Assembly: GCA_018970215.1 (NCBI GenBank)
Contig: JAGWWX010000005.1
Location: 1-45,533, forward strand
Source of the DNA: Acidobacteriota bacterium
GTDB taxonomy: Bacteria > Actinomycetota > Acidimicrobiia > Acidimicrobiales > RAAP-2
Length of the DNA stretch: 45,533 bases
Reading direction: 5' to 3'
Every line of letters starts with the position of its first letter. The first letter of the stretch is position 1. The notes under the pieces were generated by a model, which saw only the letters and a list, made by a program, of their open reading frames with translations, ran no database searches and was not told the origin of the DNA. Position numbers and translations under genes: made by a program. This document shows positions 8,071 through 15,279 of this stretch, piece after piece.

Positions 8071-9116
8071 CTCACACCTCCCGCGGCAACCAACAGTTCA
8101 ATGATGACATCACGGGGTACCCCCGCAACGACTTCTGGGCCCACGGGTCCATCGAGGACAAAGGTGAAGTCGTGGTGAGCTTTCTTGTCGCGAGCCATCG
8201 CACCTACTAACTCGTCAACCAGTAGCCCCGAGGGAAGGTCGCCACGGAGCCCAAAATGTTGAAGGGTGGCTCGATGATTCTCCACTCCTCGGCTATCAAT
8301 CCGTCCGAGCGCCTCAGCGAGATGGGCCGCGAACATCAGACCCACCGCCACGGCCTCGCCGTGGCGAATATCGAGGTCGATCCCATCGATAACCAGCGCC
8401 TCAATGGCGTGCGCCAAGGTGTGTCCGTAGTTCAACAGCGCGCGACTCCCCCCTTCGCGTTCATCGGCCGAGACAATTTCGGCTTTGAGCGCAATGGCGT
8501 CCCGCACGAGATCCGAGATGGGAAGAGTGGCAAGCGTCTCGGCGGAACGCCGACGCAGCAAACTGCATTTCGCGACCTCGCCGTACCCGTTGGCAATCTC
8601 TCGTGGTGGAAGTGTCGCGAGGAAATCGTCATCACACAGGACGGCCAGTGGCTGATGGAATGCTCCGAAAAGATTCTTTCCCGTGGGGAGATTGACACCC
8701 GTTTTGCCACCAATTGCGGCGTCGACTTGCCCGACGAGGGTGGTGGGCAGGTGAATCACTGAGATACCCCGAAGGTACGCGGCCGCGACGAAGCCACCGA
8801 GATCGCTCACGGCGCCACCACCAACGGTCACGATGACGTCGTGTCGTGACAGGGAGTGACGGGAAAGTTCGGTGGCGACCCTCTCTGCTTGAGACAGGGT
8901 CTTCGCGACATCCCCATCGGGAACCACGACTGTCACCCGAGCGAGGCCCGTGTCCACGTCATCCCAGCCCAGTGCGTGAACAGCCTCGCTGGTAATGACA
9001 CCGACGAGGGAAGCACGGGGTGCCACCGAGGCGATTGTGGTCGCGAGCGAATGGCGTGCGCCAGCTCCCGTCACAACGTCGTAGGAGCGATCACCGAGTT
9101 GTACGCGGATTGTCAT
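8067..9116 (-). CDS. aroB: 3-Dehydroquinate synthase
   Basis: This NAD- and metal-dependent enzyme cyclises DAHP to 3-dehydroquinate. The 349-residue protein has the nucleotide-binding GGGAVSDLGGFVAAAYLRG, PTTLVGQVDAAIGGKTGVN, and the metal-ligand stretches GYGEVAKCSLL and NYGHTLAHAIEAL. The length is typical. It overlaps aroK upstream (ATGA, 9113-9116) and aroQ downstream, so the four aro genes form one tightly coupled operon. Confidence 0.96.
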   Translation of the reverse strand: MTIRVQLGDRSYDVVTGAGARHSLATTIASVAPRASLVGVITSEAVHALGWDDVDTGLARVTVVVPDGDVAKTLSQAERVATELSRHSLSRHDVIVTVGGGAVSDLGGFVAAAYLRGISVIHLPTTLVGQVDAAIGGKTGVNLPTGKNLFGAFHQPLAVLCDDDFLATLPPREIANGYGEVAKCSLLRRRSAETLATLPISDLVRDAIALKAEIVSADEREGGSRALLNYGHTLAHAIEALVIDGIDLDIRHGEAVAVGLMFAAHLAEALGRIDSRGVENHRATLQHFGLRGDLPSGLLVDELVGAMARDKKAHHDFTFVLDGPVGPEVVAGVPRDVIIELLVAAGGVR

Positions 9117-9616
9117 TTCGTCGATTTTCTCACGTGCGCGATAATCTCGTCGACCACGTCACGCAACGGACGATCGGCGTTTACGAAATGTGACGCCACG
9201 GCCTCGTACGACGGCGCACGCTCGGTCATCAGTTCTTTGAGATGCGCATCGACGTCGTCACCGAGAAGAGGGCGATCACCATTCCTGACGCGTTCACTGA
9301 GTGTTGACAGCGGCGCCGTCAACCACACAACCAGGTCGGCGTCACGGAGCAGATAACGTGACTCTTCGTCCGTCACCACCCCGCCACCGCAACTCACGAC
9401 GGCATCGGTCAGCAGTGCGACACGGAGAGCGGCGGCTTCTGCTCGGCGAAAGGGCGCCTCGCCGTTTTCGCGAATAAAGTCCGCCGCCGATTCTCCAACC
9501 GCATCACTCACGAGGTCGTCGAGGTCGATGGCGTCACATCCCAGCTCCGCGGCTAGGGCTCGACCAACTGTTGTCTTTCCCACGCCCGGCATCCCTACGA
9601 GAACGAGGCGCGCCAT
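9113..9616 (-). CDS. aroK: Shikimate kinase
   Basis: The 167-residue P-loop kinase has a Walker A GMPGVGKT at residues 8-15, the Mg/shikimate-binding DLDD at 31-34, FIRENGEAPFRRAE with the substrate-binding Arg, the CGGGVV shikimate-contact segment and the lid RPLL. It phosphorylates shikimate. Its ATG shares one base with the aroC stop (TAATG, 9614-9618), and its own stop overlaps the aroB start. Confidence 0.96.
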   Translation of the reverse strand: MARLVLVGMPGVGKTTVGRALAAELGCDAIDLDDLVSDAVGESAADFIRENGEAPFRRAEAAALRVALLTDAVVSCGGGVVTDEESRYLLRDADLVVWLTAPLSTLSERVRNGDRPLLGDDVDAHLKELMTERAPSYEAVASHFVNADRPLRDVVDEIIAHVRKSTK

Positions 9617-10803
9617 TAGGAGCGCGCGCGGCTGGGGGTTTCCCCGAGATGTTCGAGGTACGCGGTGGCGTTGCGCCGAAATTCGGCGACCGAGTCACCA
9701 CCAAACTTTCTCAGGGCTTCACTCGCCAGAACGATTGCCGTCATCGCCTCCGCGATCACACCGAGCGCCGGTACCGCCGTCACGTCTGTCCGTTCTTTAA
9801 AAGAGACCGTGGACTCGCCGGTCGCCACATCAACGGTCTCGAGAACGGGACGGTTCAAGGTGGCGAGTGGCTTCATGGATACCCGGGCAATCAGGGGGGC
9901 GCCGCTCGTCATTCCTCCCTCGAGGCCTCCGGCGTGGTCGGTTCGACGCACGTAGCCACCGCTTCCTTGAGCGGCGGCGTCTCGGGCGATGGCGTCGTGT
10001 GCAACGGAACCTCTCTGTGCTGCCTGGGCGACACCGTCACCAATCTCAACAGCCTTCACAGCCTGAATGCTCATCAGAGCACCCGCGAGCAGACCATCCA
10101 TTTTGCGATCCCAGTGCACGTGGCTCCCGAGCCCTGCGGGTACGCCGTAGGCAATCACTTCTGCGACTCCGCCGAGAGAGTCACCGTCTTTCGCGGCCGA
10201 CTTAATTTCGGCAATCATGTCGGCTTCGCTGGCGGAATCAAAGCAACGCACATCGCTCGCGTCCACCGTGTCGCGGTCGTCGGGTCCCGGCTTCACCTCC
10301 GTCGGCGCCGTGGCCGCACCGATGCGCACGACGTGGCTCACAATGGCAATCCCCAACTCGCTGAGAAGTGCTTTCGCGAGTGCACCCGCGGCGACGCGCG
10401 CCGTGGTTTCGCGGGCACTCGCCCGCTCCAACACGTCACGTGCGTCGTCGAAACCGTACTTTTGCATGCCCACGAGATCGGCGTGACCTGGGCGTGGAGC
10501 CGTGAGCTTTTCGCTGGGCTCGCCGGGAGCGGCACTCATCTCCTTCTCCCACTTCGGCCATTCCGTGTTCAAAATCTCAATTGACACCGGTGAACCGAGG
10601 GTTCGGCCGTGTCGTACGCCGCCCGTGATTCGCACTTCGTCGCGTTCAAATCGCATCCGGGGCCCGCGGCCGTATCCCAGGCGTCGACGGGCGAGTTCGT
10701 CGGCAATTTCTTCCACGGTGATCGGCAGACCAGCCGGAAGACCCTCAACGATGACAGTCAGTGACGGCCCGTGACTCTCACCGGCGGTCAAGAAGCGCAA
10801 CAT
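9616..10803 (-). CDS. aroC: Chorismate synthase
   Basis: This FMN-dependent enzyme makes chorismate, the branch point for aromatic amino acids and, through isochorismate, menaquinone. The 395 residues show GESHGPSLT near the N-terminus, RRRLGYGRGPRM, GGVRHGRTLGSPV and RASARETTARVAAGALAK, all family signatures. It heads the shikimate operon. No Shine-Dalgarno is visible before ATG 10803, but TAGAAT sits six bases upstream. Confidence 0.97.
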   Translation of the reverse strand: MLRFLTAGESHGPSLTVIVEGLPAGLPITVEEIADELARRRLGYGRGPRMRFERDEVRITGGVRHGRTLGSPVSIEILNTEWPKWEKEMSAAPGEPSEKLTAPRPGHADLVGMQKYGFDDARDVLERASARETTARVAAGALAKALLSELGIAIVSHVVRIGAATAPTEVKPGPDDRDTVDASDVRCFDSASEADMIAEIKSAAKDGDSLGGVAEVIAYGVPAGLGSHVHWDRKMDGLLAGALMSIQAVKAVEIGDGVAQAAQRGSVAHDAIARDAAAQGSGGYVRRTDHAGGLEGGMTSGAPLIARVSMKPLATLNRPVLETVDVATGESTVSFKERTDVTAVPALGVIAEAMTAIVLASEALRKFGGDSVAEFRRNATAYLEHLGETPSRARS

Positions 10804-10809
10804 AGGGGA

Positions 10810-10815
10810 ATTCTA
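10810..10815 (-). promoter_or_regulatory. Candidate -10 of leaderless aroC promoter
   Basis: On the minus strand TAGAAT is followed by six bases and then ATG 10803. It lies in the 41-base gap after nfuA, so aroC could have its own leaderless transcript. Confidence 0.6.
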
Positions 10816-10844
10816 GTTTGTGAGAACCAAACCGTTCGTCGAAA

Positions 10845-11486
10845 CTATTTTTCGTAGAACGGGTTCGCACCGGAGGCGTGATCGGTCACGTCGACAACAC
10901 CCACCAGTACGGGAATCTCTTCGCGCAAGGTGGTCTCAATTCCCTGCGAGAGAGTCATACGACTCATGGCGCACCCTTGACATCCACCCGAGAGTCGAAC
11001 GTAGGCCACCTTCTCATCATCGTCCAAGGCCACGAGGTCGGCTCGACCACCGTGTGACGCTATCGATGGGTTGATCTGTTGGTCCAACACCACAATGGCT
11101 CGTTGAGCGAGTTCGCCCGATAATCCCTTCTCCAGAATGTGAGGAGGAACACCAGGATTCAACTCTTCGGGCGACGGTGAGTTTGGATTCACCAGGACCA
11201 GCCCACCACCGTTTTCCTCGGAAAACTCCAGGCGCGCGCCACGAAGGCGCTCCACGCTGCTCGAAGGAATCACAATCGTTAGGTCACCGTCAACTTCGAC
11301 GGTTACCTCTTCGTCGTGCCCCTCGCGGTCCTGAAAGAAAAGGTCGTAGGAGTATCCCGTACCGCGCACTCCCGTCACTTCGACCCACAAGGCCAACGTG
11401 TCGTGTTGCTCTTCGTTGCGCCACGCGTCTTCGATAATGGTCTTGGCTTCAGGGGTCAATGTCAGCACGGGCGTCGATGCACTCAT
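10845..11486 (-). CDS. nfuA: NfuA-type Fe-S cluster carrier
   Basis: The 213-residue protein has an N-terminal A-type (IscA-like) domain, about residues 8-105, that lacks the cluster-binding cysteines, and a C-terminal NifU domain with the CxxC of GGCQGCAMS (about residue 176). NfuA receives clusters from the scaffold and passes them to client enzymes. A TACACT hexamer lies six bases before ATG 11486, and no ribosome site is evident. It is divergent from the Cys-rich gene at 11542, with 55 bases between the starts. Confidence 0.9.
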   Translation of the reverse strand: MSASTPVLTLTPEAKTIIEDAWRNEEQHDTLALWVEVTGVRGTGYSYDLFFQDREGHDEEVTVEVDGDLTIVIPSSSVERLRGARLEFSEENGGGLVLVNPNSPSPEELNPGVPPHILEKGLSGELAQRAIVVLDQQINPSIASHGGRADLVALDDDEKVAYVRLSGGCQGCAMSRMTLSQGIETTLREEIPVLVGVVDVTDHASGANPFYEK

Positions 11487-11492
11487 ACCGAC

Positions 11493-11498
11493 AGTGTA
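11493..11498 (-). promoter_or_regulatory. Candidate -10 of leaderless nfuA promoter
   Basis: TACACT on the minus strand, six bases before ATG 11486, with no Shine-Dalgarno in between. Confidence 0.6.
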
Positions 11499-11528
11499 AG
11501 GGTCACCAACAACACGACACTCCCCTAC

Positions 11529-11534
11529 TAACTT
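11529..11534 (+). promoter_or_regulatory. Candidate -10 of leaderless promoter for the Cys-rich gene
   Basis: TAACTT is followed by seven bases and then GTG 11542. This favours GTG 11542 over the in-frame TTG at 11533, which would overlap the hexamer. Confidence 0.5.
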
Positions 11535-11541
11535 GCTTCAC

Positions 11542-12267
11542 GTGAGTGAAGCTCCTCTCAAAGCCCACGAATGGATAAGTTTCGAGGCTGACCACGAATA
11601 CCGGACCTTCGTCTTTGACGTCACCTTCCTAGAAAGTAACTGGACCTGCATCTTCAACAACGGTTGCCAAGGGGTTCTCGATGGCGACGCCACCGATCTC
11701 GCTCAAGGTTGTTGCAGCTACGGTGCGCACTTCGTTGACGAAAAGGATGTCAAGCGAGTCGTGAAGGCGGCCAAGCGTCTCACCGACGACCAGTGGCAGT
11801 TCAAGGCCAAGGGGAAAAACGGCGTCATTAAAACTGACAAAAATGGAGAATCCACGACTCGGCTCGTAAAAGACGCGTGCATCTTCCTGAACCGCCCTGA
11901 TTTTCATCGGGGACCGGGCTGCGCCCTCCACCTCCTCGCGATGGACAATGACGAGAGCTATATCCCCCTCAAGCCCGAAGTCTGCTGGCAGCTCCCGTTG
12001 CGTCGCGAAGACGAAGTTGACGCACTCGGACACATTCGGACCACCATCCGACAGTGGGACCGTGCTGATTGGAGTAAGGGTGGCGAGACTTTCCACTGGT
12101 GGTGCACCGAATCGCCGGAAGCGTTTTGTGGCTCAGAGCGAGTCGTTGACTCGCTCCGGGAAGAATTGATCGCGCTCGTGGGCCAGGCGGCCTACGACAC
12201 CCTGCTGGCCTATCTCAATACGCGGCGCTCCACGCCCGTAGCGCACCCTGCGGTGCGTCGGCGTTAA
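11542..12267 (+). CDS. Cysteine-rich protein, possibly YkgJ/DUF3109-like
   Basis: The 241-residue soluble protein has many Cys: CIFNNGCQG and GCCSYGAH near the N-terminus, then DACIFLNR, GPGCALHLL, KPEVCWQLPL, HWWCTE and AFCGSE. The order, with a Cys pair, then CC-x-x-GA, then KP-x-x-CW, resembles Cys-cluster proteins of the YkgJ/DUF3109 type, which are thought to hold zinc or an Fe-S cluster. I cannot prove the family. Its neighbour on the left is an Fe-S carrier, and on the right it converges on a small CxxC protein with the two stop codons interlocked (TTAA, 12264-12267). The start is uncertain; TTG 11533 is possible. Confidence 0.75.
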   Translation: MSEAPLKAHEWISFEADHEYRTFVFDVTFLESNWTCIFNNGCQGVLDGDATDLAQGCCSYGAHFVDEKDVKRVVKAAKRLTDDQWQFKAKGKNGVIKTDKNGESTTRLVKDACIFLNRPDFHRGPGCALHLLAMDNDESYIPLKPEVCWQLPLRREDEVDALGHIRTTIRQWDRADWSKGGETFHWWCTESPEAFCGSERVVDSLREELIALVGQAAYDTLLAYLNTRRSTPVAHPAVRRR

Positions 12268-12479
12268 CTGTCGGCGCGTAAGGGATCGTCTTCGTCGACA
12301 ATTGAGGTGCGCGGCAGGCTACCGAGAATCTCGTCAAAGCGATCTTCTTCCGCGAGACACCACTCGGCGTGGACGTCGTCCGGTTCCGCACCACATTCGT
12401 CGCACGACGTTGCGCGAGGGCCGGTCGTTCGCTTGAGCTCACGCGCTTCGACAAATCTCCGGTGGCGTCCCTTTTTCAC
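12264..12479 (-). CDS. Small zinc-ribbon-like protein, uncharacterised
   Basis: The 71-residue protein has a very basic N-terminus, then CDECGAEPDD and HAEWCLAEE, and an acidic C-terminus. The C-x2-C followed by a third Cys and a His suggests metal binding. GAGGAG five bases before GTG 12479 is one of the best ribosome sites in the window, so I regard this short gene as real. Its stop interlocks with the stop of the convergent Cys-rich gene. No function is known to me. Confidence 0.7.
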   Translation of the reverse strand: MKKGRHRRFVEARELKRTTGPRATSCDECGAEPDDVHAEWCLAEEDRFDEILGSLPRTSIVDEDDPLRADS

Positions 12480-12508
12480 GACAACTCCTCACTGGTCCGC
12501 ACGGAAAC

Positions 12509-12538
12509 GAACCCGTGGTCTCGCTAGTTCACGGGTTC
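12509..12538. repeat. Perfect 9-base inverted repeat with 12-base spacer
   Basis: GAACCCGTG (12509-12517) and CACGGGTTC (12530-12538) are exact reverse complements. They lie in the 104-base divergent region between the small zinc-ribbon gene and the gene at 12584. It could be an operator serving both genes or an RNA hairpin in one leader. Confidence 0.75.
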
Positions 12539-12571
12539 TATCTTACTCTCGGCCGCCCGAACGTTGTCCCA

Positions 12572-12577
12572 TAGCAT
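12572..12577 (+). promoter_or_regulatory. Candidate -10 of leaderless promoter
   Basis: TAGCAT is followed by six bases and then GTG 12584, with no Shine-Dalgarno. Confidence 0.55.
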
Positions 12578-12583
12578 GAAACC

Positions 12584-12808
12584 GTGAGCACCCCATTTGA
12601 TCCCAACGACATGATTCGGCGCTTTCGAGAGCGTGCGGACGCCGTCCAGAAGCGGGGACTCCCGCCCATCGAAGGTCCGGAACGTCAACGGTTTATTGAA
12701 GCGGCGCGGTTAGATTTTCAAGACTTTGCCATGCTGGGCGACGCCACGGCGGAACTGCGTGACGGTATCTTGCACCTCTCGATCGACCTGCGACCACCGA
12801 CTCCCTAG
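12584..12808 (+). CDS. Small conserved-looking protein, uncharacterised
   Basis: The 74-residue soluble protein runs from a helical, charged N-terminal half (MIRRFRERADAVQKRG) to a C-terminal segment with LDFQDFAMLGDATAEL. I recognise no family. The GTG start is supported by a TAGCAT hexamer six bases upstream. Its stop TAG interlocks with the TAG of the convergent lipoprotein gene (CTAG, 12805-12808), which supports both reading frames. Confidence 0.65.
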   Translation: MSTPFDPNDMIRRFRERADAVQKRGLPPIEGPERQRFIEAARLDFQDFAMLGDATAELRDGILHLSIDLRPPTP

Positions 12809-13248
12809 CGGGTCGGATCGGGAAGCCCGGCGACCGACCAGAGTCGGAGCGCTCCGAAGTAAATTCCGCCGTAGGCCGCGCGAAAGTCACGCAGAAGTGG
12901 CGTGGGCGACGTATCACCCGTTGCCGCCGAGCACCGTGCCGTGCCTCGGGATAAGCGGTCAAGTCCCTGCGCCAAGAGATCGTTGGCCTGCGTGTCGGGT
13001 GACGGCAGAGTGTCGTTGAGTTTGTGAAGATCGAGACTCACGATTCGACACAAGGTGCGAAGCTCACGGGTGTCACGGTTTTGGTGACGCAGATACATCA
13101 CCGTGCGATCGACGTCGTCGTGGATGTTATGAAAGGCGGCCGTAAAACCCGTCTTCGTTACCCACTGACGCGTTGCGGTGGACGGCGAGATGGTGCCGCA
13201 CCCCGCGAGGGCGCAGCTCGCCAGGACGAGCGCCAGCACGCGCTTCAT
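12805..13248 (-). CDS. Putative lipoprotein
   Basis: The 147-residue protein begins with a clear lipoprotein signal: positive start, hydrophobic stretch and lipobox LAGC with the lipidated Cys at residue 17. The mature part is helical, with two further Cys (LCRIV and ARCSAA) that could form a disulphide. No family is recognised. Its ATG shares one base with the tyrS stop (TAATG, 13246-13250), so it is the last gene of the menD-ccdA-tyrS run. Lipid attachment and signal cleavage would be done by Lgt and by LspA, whose gene is at 33976-34425. Confidence 0.8.
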   Translation of the reverse strand: MKRVLALVLASCALAGCGTISPSTATRQWVTKTGFTAAFHNIHDDVDRTVMYLRHQNRDTRELRTLCRIVSLDLHKLNDTLPSPDTQANDLLAQGLDRLSRGTARCSAATGDTSPTPLLRDFRAAYGGIYFGALRLWSVAGLPDPTR

Positions 13249-14522
13249 TAAACGACTCGTACGAGGTGGGTTTGTCGGCGGCCGCGGCGGACCACGATGT
13301 AGCGATCATGCAAGAGGTGCTCAGACGTCACGGTCGAACCATCGAACTTTCGATTATTGACATAGACCCCGCCCTGATCGACAAAGCGACGTCCTTCACC
13401 ACGCGACGAGGCCAGCTGCGTCAGAACTAAGAGATCGACAATATCGATACCGTCGAGTACCTGAGCCCGCGGTACGTGGCTCGTGGGAGCGTCGCTCAAC
13501 ACATCGACAAGAGTGTTCTCGTCGAGTGTCGCGATCTCCTCGGAGAAGAGCGCGCGGCCCGCGGCCTCTGCGGCCTGGGCGGCACTGTCGGAGTGCACGA
13601 AGGATACGACCGCACGGGCGAGTGAGCGTTGCGACGTTCGCTCCTGCGGCGCCGCCTCCCGTTGATGGTCTAAGTCGAGAATCTCATCGTGCGACAAAAA
13701 CGTGAAGTAGCGCAAGAGCGTGCCGACATCGGCGTCATCGCTATTGAGGAGAAATTGAAACATCGTGAACGGCGAGGTCAGCTCGGCGTCGAGGTAGATC
13801 GCTCCCGACTCCGACTTACCAAATTTCGTACCGTCGGACTTAATGAGTAACGGTGATGTCAATCCGTAGGCCTGAGCGCCCGCCACCTTGCGGACCAACT
13901 CAACGCCCATGGTGATATTGCCCCACTGATCTGATCCGCCAATTTGCAGGGTGCACCCGTGGTGTTGAAAGAGGTGCAAAAAGTCGTACGCCTGCAGCAG
14001 CATGTAGGTGAACTCGGTGTAAGAAATTCCCACGTCGGGCCGCTCTAGTCGACTCTTCACCGACTCTTTCGCCACCATCTGATTCACCGTGAAATGTTTT
14101 CCGGTGTCACGGAGAAAATCGGTCAACGAAATACTCGTCAACCAGTCCGCGTTGTTCACAAGTAGGGCCTGGGCCGATCCCGCAGAGGCGGAGAAATCGA
14201 GATACCTTGCGAGCTGTTCTTTAATGCCACGAAGATTTTCATGGAGCTGGTCGATATCCAGAAGGCGCCGCTCGTCGGCCTTATGACTCGGGTCTCCGAT
14301 CAGCCCCGTCCCCCCGCCGGCAACAGCAATGGGTCGGTTACCTCGCTCTTGGAGTCGTCGAAGGTTCACAATCTGCAAGAGATTGCCCATATGGAGTGAC
14401 GTGGCGGTGGGATCGAAGCCGGCGTAGGTCGTCACCGTTCCAGCGTCAAGCTGGGCGAACAGCGACTCATCCGTGACTTGATGAAAGATGCGTCGAAACT
14501 CCCAGTCGTCGCGCACCGTCAT
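13248..14522 (-). CDS. tyrS: Tyrosyl-tRNA synthetase
   Basis: This class I synthetase of 424 residues has the HIGH-equivalent HMGN at residues 44-47, YTEFTYMLLQAYDF, the tyrosine-binding GGSDQWGNI, and the KMSKS-equivalent KFGKS near residue 230. The C-terminal S4 domain (about residues 355-420, LASSRGEGRRFVDQGG) binds the tRNA. A TAAGAT hexamer six bases before ATG 14522 suggests its own leaderless transcript, although ccdA ends only 22 bases upstream. Confidence 0.97.
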   Translation of the reverse strand: MTVRDDWEFRRIFHQVTDESLFAQLDAGTVTTYAGFDPTATSLHMGNLLQIVNLRRLQERGNRPIAVAGGGTGLIGDPSHKADERRLLDIDQLHENLRGIKEQLARYLDFSASAGSAQALLVNNADWLTSISLTDFLRDTGKHFTVNQMVAKESVKSRLERPDVGISYTEFTYMLLQAYDFLHLFQHHGCTLQIGGSDQWGNITMGVELVRKVAGAQAYGLTSPLLIKSDGTKFGKSESGAIYLDAELTSPFTMFQFLLNSDDADVGTLLRYFTFLSHDEILDLDHQREAAPQERTSQRSLARAVVSFVHSDSAAQAAEAAGRALFSEEIATLDENTLVDVLSDAPTSHVPRAQVLDGIDIVDLLVLTQLASSRGEGRRFVDQGGVYVNNRKFDGSTVTSEHLLHDRYIVVRRGRRQTHLVRVV

Positions 14523-14528
14523 AACGAA

Positions 14529-14534
14529 ATCTTA
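14529..14534 (-). promoter_or_regulatory. Candidate -10 of leaderless tyrS promoter
   Basis: TAAGAT on the minus strand, six bases before ATG 14522, in the 22-base gap after ccdA. Confidence 0.6.
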
Positions 14535-14544
14535 CGAGGTGGAC

Positions 14545-15279
14545 CTAGAGAGGAAGGTCCACAGTGGGCACGACACTCTGGAGCCACACGGTGAACTGAT
14601 GCCACCAACCCGTCACTTCGGCGAAACCGACTGCCACGAGCATGAGCCCACCCACCAGGGCGACGTGGCGACTGTGCCGCCGTAACCACATCGACACGTC
14701 CGAGGCCCACTCACCCGTCATCGCCACGATCACGAAGGGGATTCCTAGACCAAGGCAGTAGATGAAGGCGAGGCCGGTTCCCCGCCACGCCGTGGCGACA
14801 TCCGACGCTGCGGCCATTCCCAAAATCGCGCCGAGCGTGGGTCCAATACAGGGCGTCCACCCGAGAGCAAAGAGAAATCCCAGTACGAAAGCCCCCGCCA
14901 GGGTTGCCCGGGGCAGGTAGTGACTCCGACGCTCACGCTGCAGGGCACGAAGTGGAGCGGCTCCCGCAAAGGTCAACCCGAGGAGAACAGTGATGACACC
15001 AAAGACGATCTCCACCGTCCGTCGATGTTCGCGCAGAGATTGACCCAACCCCCCAAACACGTAGCCGGCGGTGACGAATACCGAGGTAAAGCCCATCACA
15101 AACGCGAGCGATCCCGTTACCGCTCGACCACGCGACGCCCGACCAACGTCACGTCCAATCACGCCCCCCAAGAACGCCACGTAACCAGGCAGGAGGGGCA
15201 GGACACACGGTGACAGAAAAGAGATCAGTCCGGCCACGAAGGCGATCGGTGCCGCGACGGCGAAGGACCCGTGGATCAC
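14545..15279 (-). CDS. ccdA: CcdA/DsbD-family thiol-transfer membrane protein
   Basis: The 244-residue protein has six hydrophobic segments and the paired redox cysteines of the family: SPCVLPLLPGY in the first helix and GWTPCIGPTLG in the fourth. It passes reducing power across the membrane for cytochrome c maturation and for extracytoplasmic disulphide reduction. The GTG overlaps the menD stop (GTGA, 15276-15279). Its C-terminus ends without a thioredoxin domain, so it is the short CcdA form. Its reductant could serve the SCO-fusion and cupredoxin-like cysteines encoded at 3089-6605, which is an inference. Confidence 0.92.
   Translation of the reverse strand: MIHGSFAVAAPIAFVAGLISFLSPCVLPLLPGYVAFLGGVIGRDVGRASRGRAVTGSLAFVMGFTSVFVTAGYVFGGLGQSLREHRRTVEIVFGVITVLLGLTFAGAAPLRALQRERRSHYLPRATLAGAFVLGFLFALGWTPCIGPTLGAILGMAAASDVATAWRGTGLAFIYCLGLGIPFVIVAMTGEWASDVSMWLRRHSRHVALVGGLMLVAVGFAEVTGWWHQFTVWLQSVVPTVDLPL

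Noticed and set aside
9571-10584. Long plus-strand open frame of 337 codons
   Set aside because: It is antisense to aroC, has shadow-like composition and no recognisable domain; the minus-strand aroC motifs are complete.
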